IMG/VR virus record: IMGVR_UViG_3300007276_000251
Span: 1 to 26,414 of that record
DNA length: 26,414 bases
Direction: 5' to 3' (one strand)
From: a virus
Position numbers and translations under genes: made by a program. Numbering within the stretch: position 1 is the stretch's first letter; each line of letters begins with the position of its first letter. Positions 1 through 8,122 of this stretch are shown piece after piece. The notes beneath the pieces are model-generated. The model saw nothing but the letters and a program-made list of their open reading frames with translations, was not told where the DNA came from and did no database searches.

Positions 1-1266
1 GACGACGTGGCGCTTCACCGCGCAGCTTGTGCTGCGTGGGAGCGCCCGGCAACGTATTGGCATTGCCTGCCGGAATACGGACAAGCGCGAAAGGCGATTT
101 GGACCGCCGTAAACCCGCACACCGGGCAGCGTCGAATTGACGAGGCGTTCCCTGAGTGGATGCGAAAGCGCACCAACGATCAGGAAATGTTTATTGAACT
201 GATAAACGGCTCGACGTGGCAAGTGATCGGCAGCGACCGCTACAACTCGCTCGTCGGATCTGGCGTGGCTGGCGTCACGTTTTCCGAGTGGGCGTTGTGC
301 AACCCCAGCGCCTGGGGCTACATCTCGCCAATGCTACGAGAAAACGACGGCTGGGCGTTGTTTATCACGACACCGCGTGGAAAGAACCACGCCTTCGATA
401 TGTACAACTACGCAACGCAGACAGACGGATGGTTTGCTGACTTGTCCGGCGCGGAAGAAACCGGCGCCTTCAGCAAGATCCAGCTTGACGAAATTGAGGC
501 TGAGTACGTCTCGCTGTACGGCAAGGATTTTGGCGCGGCGTCGTTTCAGCAAGAATATCTTTGCAGTTTTGAGGCGGCGACAATCGGCTCGTACTACGGG
601 AACGAGTTGGCGGCAGCCAGGGCTGAAAGCAGAATATGCGAAGTCAGGCACGATCCTGACTTAAAGGTAATGACGACCTGGGACATTGGGTATTCTGACG
701 ACACCGTAATTTTGTTTGTTCAGGTGTTGGCAGGCGAGGTGCGAATTATCGACACCTACTCGTCATCTGGTCACAACCTGGCGCACTACGCCGAGTTAAT
801 TGCTAGCAAGCCGTACAAATACTCTCAGCATTGGCTGCCGCACGACGCTCAAGCCAAGACGCTGGCGGCTGCCGGTCGGTCGGTCTACGAGCAACTGACT
901 GTAGACCACCGCATGAAAAACGTGAGCATCTTGCGAAACACCAACACCGAGCAGCAGGGGATTATGGCCGCCCGCCACCTGTTCCCACGGCTGTGGATCG
1001 ACAGCGGGCAGGAGGATTTTTTAAACGCTATTGGGCAGTTTCGCCGGGAGTGGGACGACGACAAAAAGACGTTTAGGGACCGGCCCGTCCACGACTGGAC
1101 TAACCACTACGCAGATGCCTTGAGATATCTGGCGTGGGTGTGGCGCGAACCGCCAAAAAAGGCAGAACCGAAAAAGGTTCAAACCATCAATATTGGCGGT
1201 CAATCCACAGTTACGATGAACGATTTAATTGGCGCCGTAAAAAAGCGAAAGGCGCGGTACGACTGA
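1..1266 (+). CDS. terL: Terminase large subunit (5'-truncated by window edge)
   Basis: DNA-packaging motor and nuclease that drives genome DNA through the portal into the prohead. The reading frame is open to the left edge; the first visible residues (DDVALHRAA) look like the end of a Walker A loop of GK-D-D type, so only the extreme N terminus is missing. Counting from the in-frame GTG at 7, a Walker B-like VTFSEWA lies at 90-96 and the coupling motif TTPRGK at 121-126. The nuclease domain shows three acidic positions in family-typical settings: D226 (TTWDIG), D280 (LPHDAQ) and D370 (HYADALRY). The tail is Lys-rich. The internal GTG at 7 is not the true start. The small terminase subunit is presumably upstream, outside the window. 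The motif set leaves little doubt about function. Confidence 0.95.
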   Translation, partial: DDVALHRAACAAWERPATYWHCLPEYGQARKAIWTAVNPHTGQRRIDEAFPEWMRKRTNDQEMFIELINGSTWQVIGSDRYNSLVGSGVAGVTFSEWALCNPSAWGYISPMLRENDGWALFITTPRGKNHAFDMYNYATQTDGWFADLSGAEETGAFSKIQLDEIEAEYVSLYGKDFGAASFQQEYLCSFEAATIGSYYGNELAAARAESRICEVRHDPDLKVMTTWDIGYSDDTVILFVQVLAGEVRIIDTYSSSGHNLAHYAELIASKPYKYSQHWLPHDAQAKTLAAAGRSVYEQLTVDHRMKNVSILRNTNTEQQGIMAARHLFPRLWIDSGQEDFLNAIGQFRREWDDDKKTFRDRPVHDWTNHYADALRYLAWVWREPPKKAEPKKVQTINIGGQSTVTMNDLIGAVKKRKARYD

Positions 1267-1305
1267 GCGGTTGCGTTTTTTGTATTTTTAGGGTTAGCAT
1301 CGCAG

Positions 1306-1476
1306 ATGCCTAGTAAATCAAAAGCGCAACAGCGTCTCATGCAGGGTGCGGCAAAAAACCCCACCTTTGCAAAAAAGGTTGGCGTCCCAAAGAAAGTCGC
1401 CAAGAAATACACCCGCGCAGACAGGGCGCCAATGGTTAAGGCACTGTCTGACAAGCCCGGCAACGGTGGCTATTAA
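1306..1476 (+). CDS. Small basic protein, DUF3008-like
   Basis: A 56-residue Lys/Arg-rich protein starting MPSKSKAQQRLM, ending NGGY. The opening pattern (M-P-x-K-S-K-A-Q-Q-x-x-M) is that of the small DUF3008-type proteins seen in bacteria and phages, whose role is unknown. The stop overlaps the next start in a TAATG junction, which supports it being translated and coupled to the downstream gene. It fills most of the gap between terminase and the next large gene. The basic charge and position suggest a DNA- or head-associated role, but that is inference. The family match is from memory and rests mainly on the first dozen residues. Confidence 0.72.
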   Translation: MPSKSKAQQRLMQGAAKNPTFAKKVGVPKKVAKKYTRADRAPMVKALSDKPGNGGY

Positions 1477-2183
1477 TGTTTTCTCCTGATGCTTTTAGCG
1501 GCAGCTATTACGGCGGTGCGCCTAGCGTCTCAGCAGGCTATGACGGTTTCGACGCAGATCAGATTTCTCAAAACATTGCGATGGCTCAAGCGTTGGCTGG
1601 TGCCCCGACCACGGGCATTGCCGCTGCGGCGCAACAGGCTGAAGCAAACGCAATGGCGCAACAGCAAGAGGCTATAAACTTAGCTAACGCTCAAGAGTTT
1701 GACGCTCTTAGAGACGCCGAGGCTGGACGCCTTCACGCTGATTCTTTGACTGGCGTGCCTCTCGCGGGCGGCGTGACTATTATGAGAAACGCAGCCGGGC
1801 GCTCGATGGGGCCGCAGACAATTGCAGCTAACTTGCCCCTTGGCGCTGGGACGTTAGCGCAACAGATTATGACACAAAACACGCTTGTGCAGCCGGACGA
1901 TGGTTTTGGTTTTAGCGGGCCTCTATCGACTGGATCTCTTGACAGTCAGCCTAACTTTGACAATCCAGACATGGATTTGGTTAGCGTTCCAAGCCAAGAA
2001 GAAATGGCCGCAGCGCAACCGGCGCAAGCGCAGACGCCGGGCGTGGCTGGTGTTCCGCAAGCGTTTGGCGCCCCTGGTCCTTACGAGGAATACCGGGCGC
2101 AGATTGGCCTTGGCGGCTTTAACACTGATCCGGTCCAAGAACACAACGCCAGATTGATGCGGGCGGCTTTGGGAGCTAGATAG
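1476..2183 (+). CDS. Uncharacterised Ala/Gln-rich protein between terminase and portal
   Basis: A 235-residue acidic protein, not recognised. The first 30 residues are Gly/Ser/Asp-rich, followed by an Ala/Gln-rich, probably helical stretch (about 35-75) and a loosely structured C-terminal half with Pro/Ala-Gln segments. No transmembrane segment or catalytic motif is visible. It starts inside the stop of the small basic gene (TAATG) and ends 2 bases before the portal start, so it belongs to the packaging/head operon. Low complexity and position suggest a minor head or packaging accessory protein. Function remains open. Confidence 0.8.
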   Translation: MFSPDAFSGSYYGGAPSVSAGYDGFDADQISQNIAMAQALAGAPTTGIAAAAQQAEANAMAQQQEAINLANAQEFDALRDAEAGRLHADSLTGVPLAGGVTIMRNAAGRSMGPQTIAANLPLGAGTLAQQIMTQNTLVQPDDGFGFSGPLSTGSLDSQPNFDNPDMDLVSVPSQEEMAAAQPAQAQTPGVAGVPQAFGAPGPYEEYRAQIGLGGFNTDPVQEHNARLMRAALGAR

Positions 2184-2185
2184 CA

Positions 2186-4492
2186 ATGCAAGGTTACGGC
2201 GGCAGCGCAGAACAATCTGGCGAACTTATAACGCTTGAAGACGCCGGTAAGGGACCGGCTGGCAAGGTTGCCCGGTGGGTGATGGAGCTAGACCTGTCGA
2301 GCAGCGTTGAAAAGTCTTGGCGGAAACGTGCCAAGGACGTTATCAACCGATACCGCGACGAAAACTCAAACGACATGAACGACCCAGGCCGATACTCTAA
2401 TTCGTGTCGCTACAACATTTTGTATTCTAACGTGCAGACGATTTGCCCTGCGCTTTTTAACCAGTCGCCAAAACCAGACGTGCGGCGCCGCTACCGTGAC
2501 AATGATCCGGTGGGCAAGGTCATTGCCGACATGTTGGAGCGAGCGTTGTCTTACTCGATGGACGACTACGACTTTGACCGCTACATGCGAATGGCAATTA
2601 AAGACCAGCAGCTAACGGGCCGAGGCGTGACGCGAGTTCGCTACGAGCCTCGCTTTACTGAAGAGGAAGACGAGGACGGCGAAAAGTACGACGAGTTAAA
2701 GTACGAAGAGGTGCGCTGGGAGCATGTGAACTGGGCCGATTTCCGACACGGCCCCGGTCGCATTTGGGACGAGGTTGAGTGGGTTGCGTTTTGCCACCTA
2801 ATGACAAGAGACGAGTTGCGCGAAAAGTTTGGCGAGATTGGCGACGACGTTGAGTTGGATTACGCGCCGGTCGGCATGGAAGACAAGGAAGGCGACACAG
2901 TCGCAGACACCTTTAAGCGGGCGACGATCTGGGAGATATGGTCAAAGCCCGACAAGGAGGTTGTGTTTATATCCAAGTCGCTAAAGGAGCGGCCTCTAAA
3001 AACTGAAGACGACCCGCTCGAACTAAAAGAATTTTTTCCGGTGCCGCGTCCGCTGTACCCCACAAGCAACACAGACAGCCTGACGCCAGTTGAGCCGTTC
3101 CGGTATTATCAGGATCAGGCTGACGAACTTGACAACCTAACTAAGCGCATTTCGGGCATTATTCAGGCTTGCAAGGTGCGAGGCATTTACGATTCGACAA
3201 TTACAGAGATGTCGAACCTTCTTGACGTAAGCGAAAACATCTTGATGCCAGCCACCGACGTTTTGCCAATTATGCAGGCGGGCGGATTGGAGCGAGCCGT
3301 CTGGATCTGGCCGATTGAAAAAATTGCTGGAGTTTTGGTTTATTTGTACAACCAGCAAACCACAGTCAAGACAACCATTTTTGAAATTACCGGCATTGCT
3401 GACATCATGCGCGGCTCGTCGTCAGCGTCTGAGACGTTAGGGGCGCAGCAACTGAAGGCGCAGTTTGGCACGATGCGGCTAAACGACATGCAGCGCGACG
3501 TGCAGCGTTACGCCAGAGACTTAGTCCGCATGGCTGCTGAAATTATGGCCGAAAAGTTTCAGCCTGACACGTTGCTGTTGATGACTGACGTAAAGCTGCC
3601 AACGCCTGAAGAAAAGATGCAGGCGCAGATGATAATGCAGCAGGGGCAGGCTCAAGGCCAGCCGGTGCCGCCGCAGATACAGGAAATACTTGAAAAGCCA
3701 ACCATCGAAGAGTGCCTGCAAGTCTTGCGCGACGATAACCAGCGTTGCTACCGCATTGATATTGAAACGGACTCGACAATTGCAGGCGACCAAGCCGCCG
3801 ATCAAAAGGCGGTCACCGAATTGTTGCAAGGCGTGGCGTCGTTTATTCAAAACGCGGGACCGGCGGTCGAGGCTGGCTATCTGCCGTTGGAGGCTGCCAA
3901 GTCAATGCTGATGATGGCAATCCGCCGGTTTAAGATGGGCCGAGAAGTCGAGGACGCGCTTGACATGATTGGCGAAGACGACGAGCAAGGCCAGTCAGAT
4001 CCGGCGCAGGCGCAGCAACAGCAGCAGGCGCAGCAGCAGGCGCAGCAGCAGGCTCAAATGGCGCAGCAAGAGGCGCAGGCTGCGGCGCAAGAGGCTCAAG
4101 TCAAGATCCAGATGGATCAGGCAAAGATGCAAATGGATCAGGCGGAAGCCCAATCTGACGCGCAGATTAAACAAGCGGAAATAGAATTAAAAAACCGCGA
4201 GTTGGCTCTAAAAGAATTTGAAGCGCAGAAGCCAGAGCCTGACCGGACTGTCGATCTGCTTATGGCACGAGAGCGTATGCAATTCGAAGCGGCAGAGGCT
4301 GACAAGCAGCGACAGGTTGAGTTAGCTAAGGCTGTAATGGCTCAAAGGGCGCCAAGCGGTGACGTGGCGGACGCGGCGTCGGCTATGTCTGAGGCGGCTG
4401 AAATTATGAGCCGCATTACATCGTCAATGGGTTCGCCAGACGTTGTCATAACTGAACAGGTCAGCACGGTTGTGCCGCCAGAGGTAATGTAA
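2186..4492 (+). CDS. Portal protein (P22-like)
   Basis: Dodecameric ring at the capsid vertex through which DNA is packaged and ejected. The 768-residue length is close to that of large P22-type portals (about 725). The N-terminal half has the style of this family: an early helix (VEKSWRKRAKDVINRYRDEN), NILYSNVQTICPALF, an acidic wing (EEEDEDGE), and later NLTKRISGIIQACKVRG. From about residue 605 to 730 the protein becomes a Gln/Ala-rich then charged coiled coil, as expected for a C-terminal barrel/tunnel extension. A GGGAG Shine-Dalgarno-like stretch precedes the ATG, inside the end of the upstream gene. It is placed between terminase and scaffold/capsid, the classical order. Confidence 0.93.
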   Translation: MQGYGGSAEQSGELITLEDAGKGPAGKVARWVMELDLSSSVEKSWRKRAKDVINRYRDENSNDMNDPGRYSNSCRYNILYSNVQTICPALFNQSPKPDVRRRYRDNDPVGKVIADMLERALSYSMDDYDFDRYMRMAIKDQQLTGRGVTRVRYEPRFTEEEDEDGEKYDELKYEEVRWEHVNWADFRHGPGRIWDEVEWVAFCHLMTRDELREKFGEIGDDVELDYAPVGMEDKEGDTVADTFKRATIWEIWSKPDKEVVFISKSLKERPLKTEDDPLELKEFFPVPRPLYPTSNTDSLTPVEPFRYYQDQADELDNLTKRISGIIQACKVRGIYDSTITEMSNLLDVSENILMPATDVLPIMQAGGLERAVWIWPIEKIAGVLVYLYNQQTTVKTTIFEITGIADIMRGSSSASETLGAQQLKAQFGTMRLNDMQRDVQRYARDLVRMAAEIMAEKFQPDTLLLMTDVKLPTPEEKMQAQMIMQQGQAQGQPVPPQIQEILEKPTIEECLQVLRDDNQRCYRIDIETDSTIAGDQAADQKAVTELLQGVASFIQNAGPAVEAGYLPLEAAKSMLMMAIRRFKMGREVEDALDMIGEDDEQGQSDPAQAQQQQQAQQQAQQQAQMAQQEAQAAAQEAQVKIQMDQAKMQMDQAEAQSDAQIKQAEIELKNRELALKEFEAQKPEPDRTVDLLMARERMQFEAAEADKQRQVELAKAVMAQRAPSGDVADAASAMSEAAEIMSRITSSMGSPDVVITEQVSTVVPPEVM
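4003..4100 (+). repeat. Imperfect GCGCAGCAG-type repeat coding the Gln/Ala tract of the portal
   Basis: A run of near-repeated CAG/GCG codons encodes alternating Gln and Ala residues in the portal C-terminal helix. Variants such as GCGCAGCAG recur many times with interruptions. It is a low-complexity coding repeat that could change length by slippage. It stays in frame throughout. Confidence 0.8.
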
Positions 4493-4493
4493 A

Positions 4494-4832
4494 ATGGGGT
4501 TAAGAGAATATAAGTCTAATTACGACGACATCGATTTCAGCCGGAAAGAAGATTACACGCCGCCTGCAAAGATCTCGTTTGCGTCAAAGCGGTCGTCAAT
4601 AGAGGCGCCCATGATTGCGGGCGACTACAAGCCATACGAGTGCCCCATAACGGGCAGGACGATTGACGGTCGCGTGGAACATCAGCAGAACCTAGAAAAA
4701 CACGGCTGCCGTGTTCACGAAAAAGGTGAATTTGAAGACGTTAAGAAAAACGGCTTAAAAGAGCGCAACGCAGAAATTGACCGGGCTATTGACAAGTCTG
4801 TTGACGCCATCGCGCACACGATAGACATTTAA
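4494..4832 (+). CDS. Small head-operon protein with Cys/His motif
   Basis: A 112-residue protein of unknown function lying one base after the portal stop. The centre reads YECPITGR at about 48-55, followed by EHQQNLEKHGC. The single Cys, then His, then His-Gly-Cys arrangement could form a one-zinc ribbon or treble-clef-like site, but this is inference. The C-terminal third is charged and helical. Similar small Cys/His proteins often sit between portal and scaffold in aquatic podoviruses. No enzyme motif is visible. It is probably co-expressed with portal and scaffold. Confidence 0.78.
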   Translation: MGLREYKSNYDDIDFSRKEDYTPPAKISFASKRSSIEAPMIAGDYKPYECPITGRTIDGRVEHQQNLEKHGCRVHEKGEFEDVKKNGLKERNAEIDRAIDKSVDAIAHTIDI

Positions 4833-4844
4833 TAGGAGGTATTT

Positions 4845-5882
4845 ATGTCTGACGTACAAGAACAAGCAGAACAACCCGTCATCGGGCAGTCTATGGATGA
4901 TTTTATGGGCGAGCAGTTTGACGCCCTTGAGGCAGAAGAAATTGAAGAGCAAGTCTCCGCTGACGTAGAAGAAAGCGTCGAGACTAAAACAGATAACGTC
5001 GAAACAGAGACTGCTTCGACTGAGGATGCCGTAGACGAAAGCGAGAGTGAACCTGAGACATCTCAGACCATCACCGCGCCTCAATCTATGTCTGCAAAAG
5101 ACCGTGAGTCGTTTTATGAACTTCCACCCGCAAGTCAGAAATGGATTGTGGATCGTGTGAAGGCTCAAGAAGGTGACTACACACGGAAATCTATGGAAGT
5201 TGCCGAGCAAAAAAGGTTCTACGAAAAGATAGAAAAGGCCATCGCGCCAAGAAGGCAACAGCTAGCTTTAGACGGAATGGACGAGGGAACGGCTATCGAT
5301 CAGTTGTTTGCCCTGTCAGATTTCGCTAGCAGCGACCCTGTTAACTTTACGCGCTACCTTTTCCAGCAACGTGGCATCCCATTGTCGGCGCTCGATCAAC
5401 CTGGCGGCCAGCAGGCTGCCGACCCTCAAATGCTTGCCATGCAACAACGTCTCCAAAACTTCGAGGGACATCTCGCGCAACAGCAGCAATTACAGCATCA
5501 AAAAACCACAGAAGCCGTGCAGACTGACGTAGAAAAGTTCTCTTCGGAAACTCCATTCTATCAAGAACTGCAACCTGAAATGGTGCCAATTGTAACGGCC
5601 CTTAAACAATCAAAGCCCGGCTTGTCTAATTTAGAATACTTGCAGATATCGTACAAAATGGCTTTAGCAGCCAACGAAGACGTTTCCGCAAAGATTGAAA
5701 TTGACCAGCGAGCTAAGAGTGAAAGCCAACGGATTGCAAAGGCGAAAAAAGCCGCCAAGCAAGCCCGAAAGGCAGGGGGCGTCAACATTAGGTCAACTGG
5801 TGCGTTACCGGCTGCTGCCAAGAAAGCAAAAAGCGTAGATGATTTTATCGGGGCATTGGTGGACGAACGCATGACAGCTTAA
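4845..5882 (+). CDS. Capsid assembly scaffold protein
   Basis: Predicted internal scaffold that templates prohead assembly and leaves before or during packaging. The 345-residue protein has a very acidic N-terminal region (about residues 1-75, rich in Glu, Asp and Val), a charged central region, a Gln-rich helix (about 180-225), and a Lys/Arg-rich C terminus (KAKKAAKQARKAGG) suited to binding the capsid inner surface. This charge layout and the position directly before the major capsid gene are typical of scaffolds. A strong AGGAGG at 4834-4839, five bases before the ATG, indicates high expression. No protease motif is visible. Confidence 0.85.
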   Translation: MSDVQEQAEQPVIGQSMDDFMGEQFDALEAEEIEEQVSADVEESVETKTDNVETETASTEDAVDESESEPETSQTITAPQSMSAKDRESFYELPPASQKWIVDRVKAQEGDYTRKSMEVAEQKRFYEKIEKAIAPRRQQLALDGMDEGTAIDQLFALSDFASSDPVNFTRYLFQQRGIPLSALDQPGGQQAADPQMLAMQQRLQNFEGHLAQQQQLQHQKTTEAVQTDVEKFSSETPFYQELQPEMVPIVTALKQSKPGLSNLEYLQISYKMALAANEDVSAKIEIDQRAKSESQRIAKAKKAAKQARKAGGVNIRSTGALPAAAKKAKSVDDFIGALVDERMTA

Positions 5883-5898
5883 CGCGAAAGGCTACATC

Positions 5899-6873
5899 AT
5901 GGGTGCGAATAGCTCCTTTACCGAAATTGCGGCAATTACTTACCGCCATTTCAAAGAAAAATACTTGGAAGACAACGTCTCTCACCACACGGCGTTGCAT
6001 CAGCGTCTTGCCGAAAAAGATCGCGTTGATCTAATTTCGGGCGGCTGGGAAATCCAAGTTCCTCTGGACTACGCAGAGAACGGAACCTACCAACGCTACA
6101 GCGGCTACGATACGTTGAGCATCGCGCAGTCTGAAGTCTTCACGGCTGCTAACTTTGCCTGGAAACAGGTTGCTATCAATGTGGTTGCGTCTGGCCTTGA
6201 AATTCGCCAGAACAGCGGCAAAGAGGGCGTCATTAAACTTGTCAAAAACAAGTTGAAAAACGCTATGCGTACCGCCGGAAACAATTTTTCGGTCGATATG
6301 TACAGTGACGGCACGACCGCCAATCAGATCAACGGCCTTCAGGCTCTTGTTTCTGACGCCGGTACGGGCACAGTCGGTGGCATTAACTCTTCCACCTACA
6401 CGTTCTGGAAAAGCATTCTTCAGTCGGCTGCAAGCCCGCTGCAAGGTGGTGGCGGAATTACGCCAAGTGCAACCACAATCGAAAGCCTCATGCTTCCGTT
6501 GTGGCTGAACCTTACTCGGAACAACGATATGCCTGACTTGATTTTGATGGACGACACTTACTTTACGTTCTTCGACAACAGTCAGACGAGCATTCAACGC
6601 TACACCAACACCACCGATGTCAAAGCTGGCACCACGTCCTTGAAGTACAAGGGCGCTGATGTTGTCTATGATTCGGCTGCTGCTGGTATGCCGGATGCTC
6701 ACGCATATTTCCTTAACACCGACTACATCGGCGTTTGCGCCCATCGTGACGCGAATTGGACTGAGGTTCCTGAGAAATCTTCTGTCAATCAGGACGCTCA
6801 AGTTCTTCCGATTATTTGGCAGGGGAACATGACTGTCTCCAACCGCTCACTTCAGGGCGTGATGAAGGCTTAG
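5899..6873 (+). CDS. Major capsid protein
   Basis: Main shell protein, expected HK97 fold. The 324-residue sequence starts MGANSSFTEI and contains the blocks VPLDYAENGTYQRYSGYDTL, FAWKQVAINV and SGLEIRQNSGKEGVI, which match a capsid family common in uncultured aquatic tailed phages. The N-terminal arm, the Tyr-rich E-loop-like stretch and a long helix around the QNSGKE block are consistent with that fold. It follows the scaffold by 16 bases, with a GAAAGG ribosome-binding-like site. No long N-terminal pro-domain is apparent, so scaffolding is by the separate upstream protein. Confidence 0.93.
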   Translation: MGANSSFTEIAAITYRHFKEKYLEDNVSHHTALHQRLAEKDRVDLISGGWEIQVPLDYAENGTYQRYSGYDTLSIAQSEVFTAANFAWKQVAINVVASGLEIRQNSGKEGVIKLVKNKLKNAMRTAGNNFSVDMYSDGTTANQINGLQALVSDAGTGTVGGINSSTYTFWKSILQSAASPLQGGGGITPSATTIESLMLPLWLNLTRNNDMPDLILMDDTYFTFFDNSQTSIQRYTNTTDVKAGTTSLKYKGADVVYDSAAAGMPDAHAYFLNTDYIGVCAHRDANWTEVPEKSSVNQDAQVLPIIWQGNMTVSNRSLQGVMKA

Positions 6874-6912
6874 GCTTTCGTCCAACCCTCTTTTCCCTGA
6901 AAGGAAGAAAAG

Positions 6913-7416
6913 ATGTCTGACTATCACATCACTAACCCCATCGCTGGGATGCAAAACATTGGCGATACCTCGACAACCCAGAACCAAGTTCTTGGGACTA
7001 TTGTCCAGGCTGTCGATGTAGATTCGACGGCTTACGGCGCCGGAGAGTTCATTTACCTCAAAGGTGTGGCGTCAACAGTTTTGGGGTCTTTTGTGACCTA
7101 CAACGCTGATGACAACTCAACTGCGCTTTTGGCTGCTAATGCTATCGGCCCTGTTGCTGTTGCAATGTCGATAAATGTTGCCAGTTCGTTTGGCTGGTAT
7201 CAGATTTCGGGCAAGGCAGTCGGCAAGGCTAAGGCAAGCTATGCGGACAACGGTCTGGTTTACGCAACATCTACGGCTGGCAGCATCGATGATGCCGTGG
7301 TTGCTGGTGATCGCGTAAAACTTGCAAAGGGCGCGTCTGCTGTTGACACTCCATCTTCTGGACTTGCTGAATTTGAAATTCAGCGGCCCTTTATGGATGA
7401 TGGGACTGCGGCTTAA
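6913..7416 (+). CDS. Capsid decoration/cement-like protein
   Basis: A 167-residue protein rich in Gly, Ala, Val and Ser with a beta-strand-rich look. Segments such as GEFIYLKGVAST and GWYQISGKAVGKA are typical of phage head decoration or cement proteins encoded right after the capsid gene. A purine-rich site (AAAGGAAG) precedes the ATG. A strong terminator follows immediately, so it closes the head transcription unit. The assignment rests on position and composition; a minor structural protein of another kind is possible. Confidence 0.7.
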   Translation: MSDYHITNPIAGMQNIGDTSTTQNQVLGTIVQAVDVDSTAYGAGEFIYLKGVASTVLGSFVTYNADDNSTALLAANAIGPVAVAMSINVASSFGWYQISGKAVGKAKASYADNGLVYATSTAGSIDDAVVAGDRVKLAKGASAVDTPSSGLAEFEIQRPFMDDGTAA

Positions 7417-7423
7417 CTTTGAT

Positions 7424-7448
7424 GGGGGGCTTCGGCCCCCCGTCTTTT
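7424..7448 (+). terminator. Rho-independent terminator with UUCG tetraloop
   Basis: A perfect 7-bp stem (GGGGGGC / GCCCCCC) is capped by a TTCG loop, the very stable cUUCGg tetraloop, and is followed by GTCTTTT. It sits just after the decoration gene stop and before the next ribosome-binding site. It should end or attenuate transcription from the highly expressed head genes and set a lower level for the tail genes. Confidence 0.92.
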
Positions 7449-7472
7449 CCATAAACAGGAGGTATGGATTTT

Positions 7473-8111
7473 ATGGTTCAGATGATGGCTGAAGAGCAAC
7501 ATGGGTTTTATGTTGACTTTGAACTAAGGCCCGAAGAAGACCGCGAGGAATCAATTTCTCAGGGTATGCCTGTTTTTAAGGATGTCGAATACGCCGTGAT
7601 AACAATGCCCGGCGGCGGTCTTGTCGTTGACAAGGTTATTTCAGACGACCTTTTAAGAGAGTGGAAGCACGGTAACGGCAACCGCAAGCCGCCATCTCCG
7701 TTTGCTGTTGTCGCATATGAGGCGTGGAAAGAAGGCCGAGAGATTGCCGTCAACGGAACAGACATTAAAAATTGGCCCGGCGTCACGCCTGCTCAATTGA
7801 AAATGTGTCTGGCTGCTGTTGTCAGGACAGTTGAGGATTTGGCAAACGCCAACGCTGACACGTTGAGAAAGTTAGGCATGGGATCTTATGCGCTAAAGGA
7901 AAAGGCAGCGGCCTACCTTGACGCCGCTACAACAAACAAAAACAGCGAGGCCGTGTCTGCGCTGAAGATAGAGTTGGCCGCGCTAAGAAAAACAATTGAA
8001 GACAGAGACAGCCAGATTGAAGAGTTGCTGTCTGACAGTGACAATCCGCCTGCGCCTAAGAAGCGCGGACGGCCCCGCAAAAATCAAAACGAACAACTTG
8101 GCGCTGGATAG
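7473..8111 (+). CDS. Structural-cluster protein with C-terminal AT-hook
   Basis: Protein of unknown function, 212 residues from the ATG at 7473. That start is preferred over the in-frame ATG at 7464 because AGGAGG at 7457-7462 is only one base from 7464 but ten bases from 7473. The N-terminal half holds a DVEYAVITMPG block found in a conserved family of short-tailed phages. A helix-hairpin-helix-like region (GVTPAQLKMCLAAV to LGMGSYALKEKAAAYL) follows, then a coiled coil. At the C terminus KKRGRPRK (8058-8081) is a classical AT-hook core that inserts in the minor groove of AT-rich DNA. It is the first gene after the terminator. A role at the DNA-head interface is inference. Confidence 0.85.
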   Translation: MVQMMAEEQHGFYVDFELRPEEDREESISQGMPVFKDVEYAVITMPGGGLVVDKVISDDLLREWKHGNGNRKPPSPFAVVAYEAWKEGREIAVNGTDIKNWPGVTPAQLKMCLAAVVRTVEDLANANADTLRKLGMGSYALKEKAAAYLDAATTNKNSEAVSALKIELAALRKTIEDRDSQIEELLSDSDNPPAPKKRGRPRKNQNEQLGAG

Positions 8112-8122
8112 GAAACATTGAC

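Noticed and set aside
4755-5258. 167-residue minus-strand open frame
   Set aside because: It is antisense to the scaffold gene, whose strong AGGAGG and acidic pattern are convincing; the minus product is Phe/Leu/Arg-rich with no motif.
6031-6801. 256-residue open frame on the minus strand
   Set aside because: It lies entirely inside the well-supported major capsid gene and its translation has no recognisable domain; it is a frame shadow.
7464-7472. ATG at 7464 as start of the AT-hook protein
   Set aside because: Only one base separates it from the AGGAGG; the in-frame ATG at 7473 has workable spacing.
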